From Symbiodinium natans (taxonomy: Eukaryota > Sar > Dinophyceae > Suessiales > Symbiodiniaceae): a DNA stretch of 64,000 nucleotides. The stretch is from positions 310,001 through 374,000 of the forward strand of contig CAJNDS010002318.1 in NCBI GenBank assembly GCA_905221605.1. The letters are read 5' to 3'. Made by a program: the position numbers and the translations under genes. The notes below the pieces were generated by a model. That model made no database searches and was not told the origin of the DNA. It saw only the letters and a list, made by a program, of their open reading frames with translations. Shown piece by piece: positions 63,931 through 64,000 of the stretch; position 1 is the first letter of the stretch, and every line of letters starts with the position of its first letter.

Positions 63931-64000
63931 TGAAGAGTTCGAAGAGAGCCCAATACCCCTCAATTGAAGGCATCTTCTCTTTAGGGTTTGGGGCTCAGTA

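Overview
The window is nuclear DNA of a eukaryote, most probably a dinoflagellate, read on the + strand. About nine tenths of it is degenerate telomere-type repeat (TTTAGGG on one strand, CCCTAAA on the other, plus variants), microsatellite and small foldback elements. No long open reading frame is a gene: the long ones are translations of simple repeats. The non-repetitive snippets between the repeat tracts behave as very short exons (11 to about 150 nt). Joined in order they keep one reading frame across almost every junction. Introns end in AG, nearly always AG|G, and begin with GC most often, GT or GA less often. That donor usage, the plant-type telomere unit, and the protein family all point to a dinoflagellate. 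The species cannot be told from this window.

Gene A (about 1.35 to 43.9 kb, + strand, 41 proposed exons, roughly 2.2 kb coding in 42 kb). In order it reads: the end of one globin-like domain, a complete second globin-like domain with a candidate haem-binding histidine, an ankyrin-like stretch, a six-helix ion-transport domain with pore loop, and a C-terminal tail with a short charged helix. This layout matches, from memory, a globin plus cation-channel family expanded in dinoflagellates. The 5' end is not resolved and the 3' end is uncertain.

Gene B (about 46.3 to 63.6 kb, + strand). Some 28 further exon-like snippets with in-phase junctions. Several chains are well supported (46.3 to 46.9 kb; 47.5 to 48.7 kb; 50.4 to 50.9 kb; 54.7 to 59.7 kb; 60.2 to 61.2 kb; 63.1 to 63.6 kb). 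I do not recognise the product, and it could be more than one gene.

Between and inside the exons lie telomere-type tracts with a strong orientation bias. The tract nearest a donor is usually G-rich and the tract nearest an acceptor is usually C-rich, so many introns could fold into long hairpins that bring the splice sites together. The introns also carry at least seven small dispersed families, including a MITE-like foldback with a 6-bp target duplication, a hairpin element with a compensatory stem change and a perfect 46-bp inverted repeat. There are also arrays of 6- to 9-bp units, and a 21-bp array that reverses direction twice. I saw no rRNA, tRNA, spliced-leader gene, CRISPR or prokaryotic feature.
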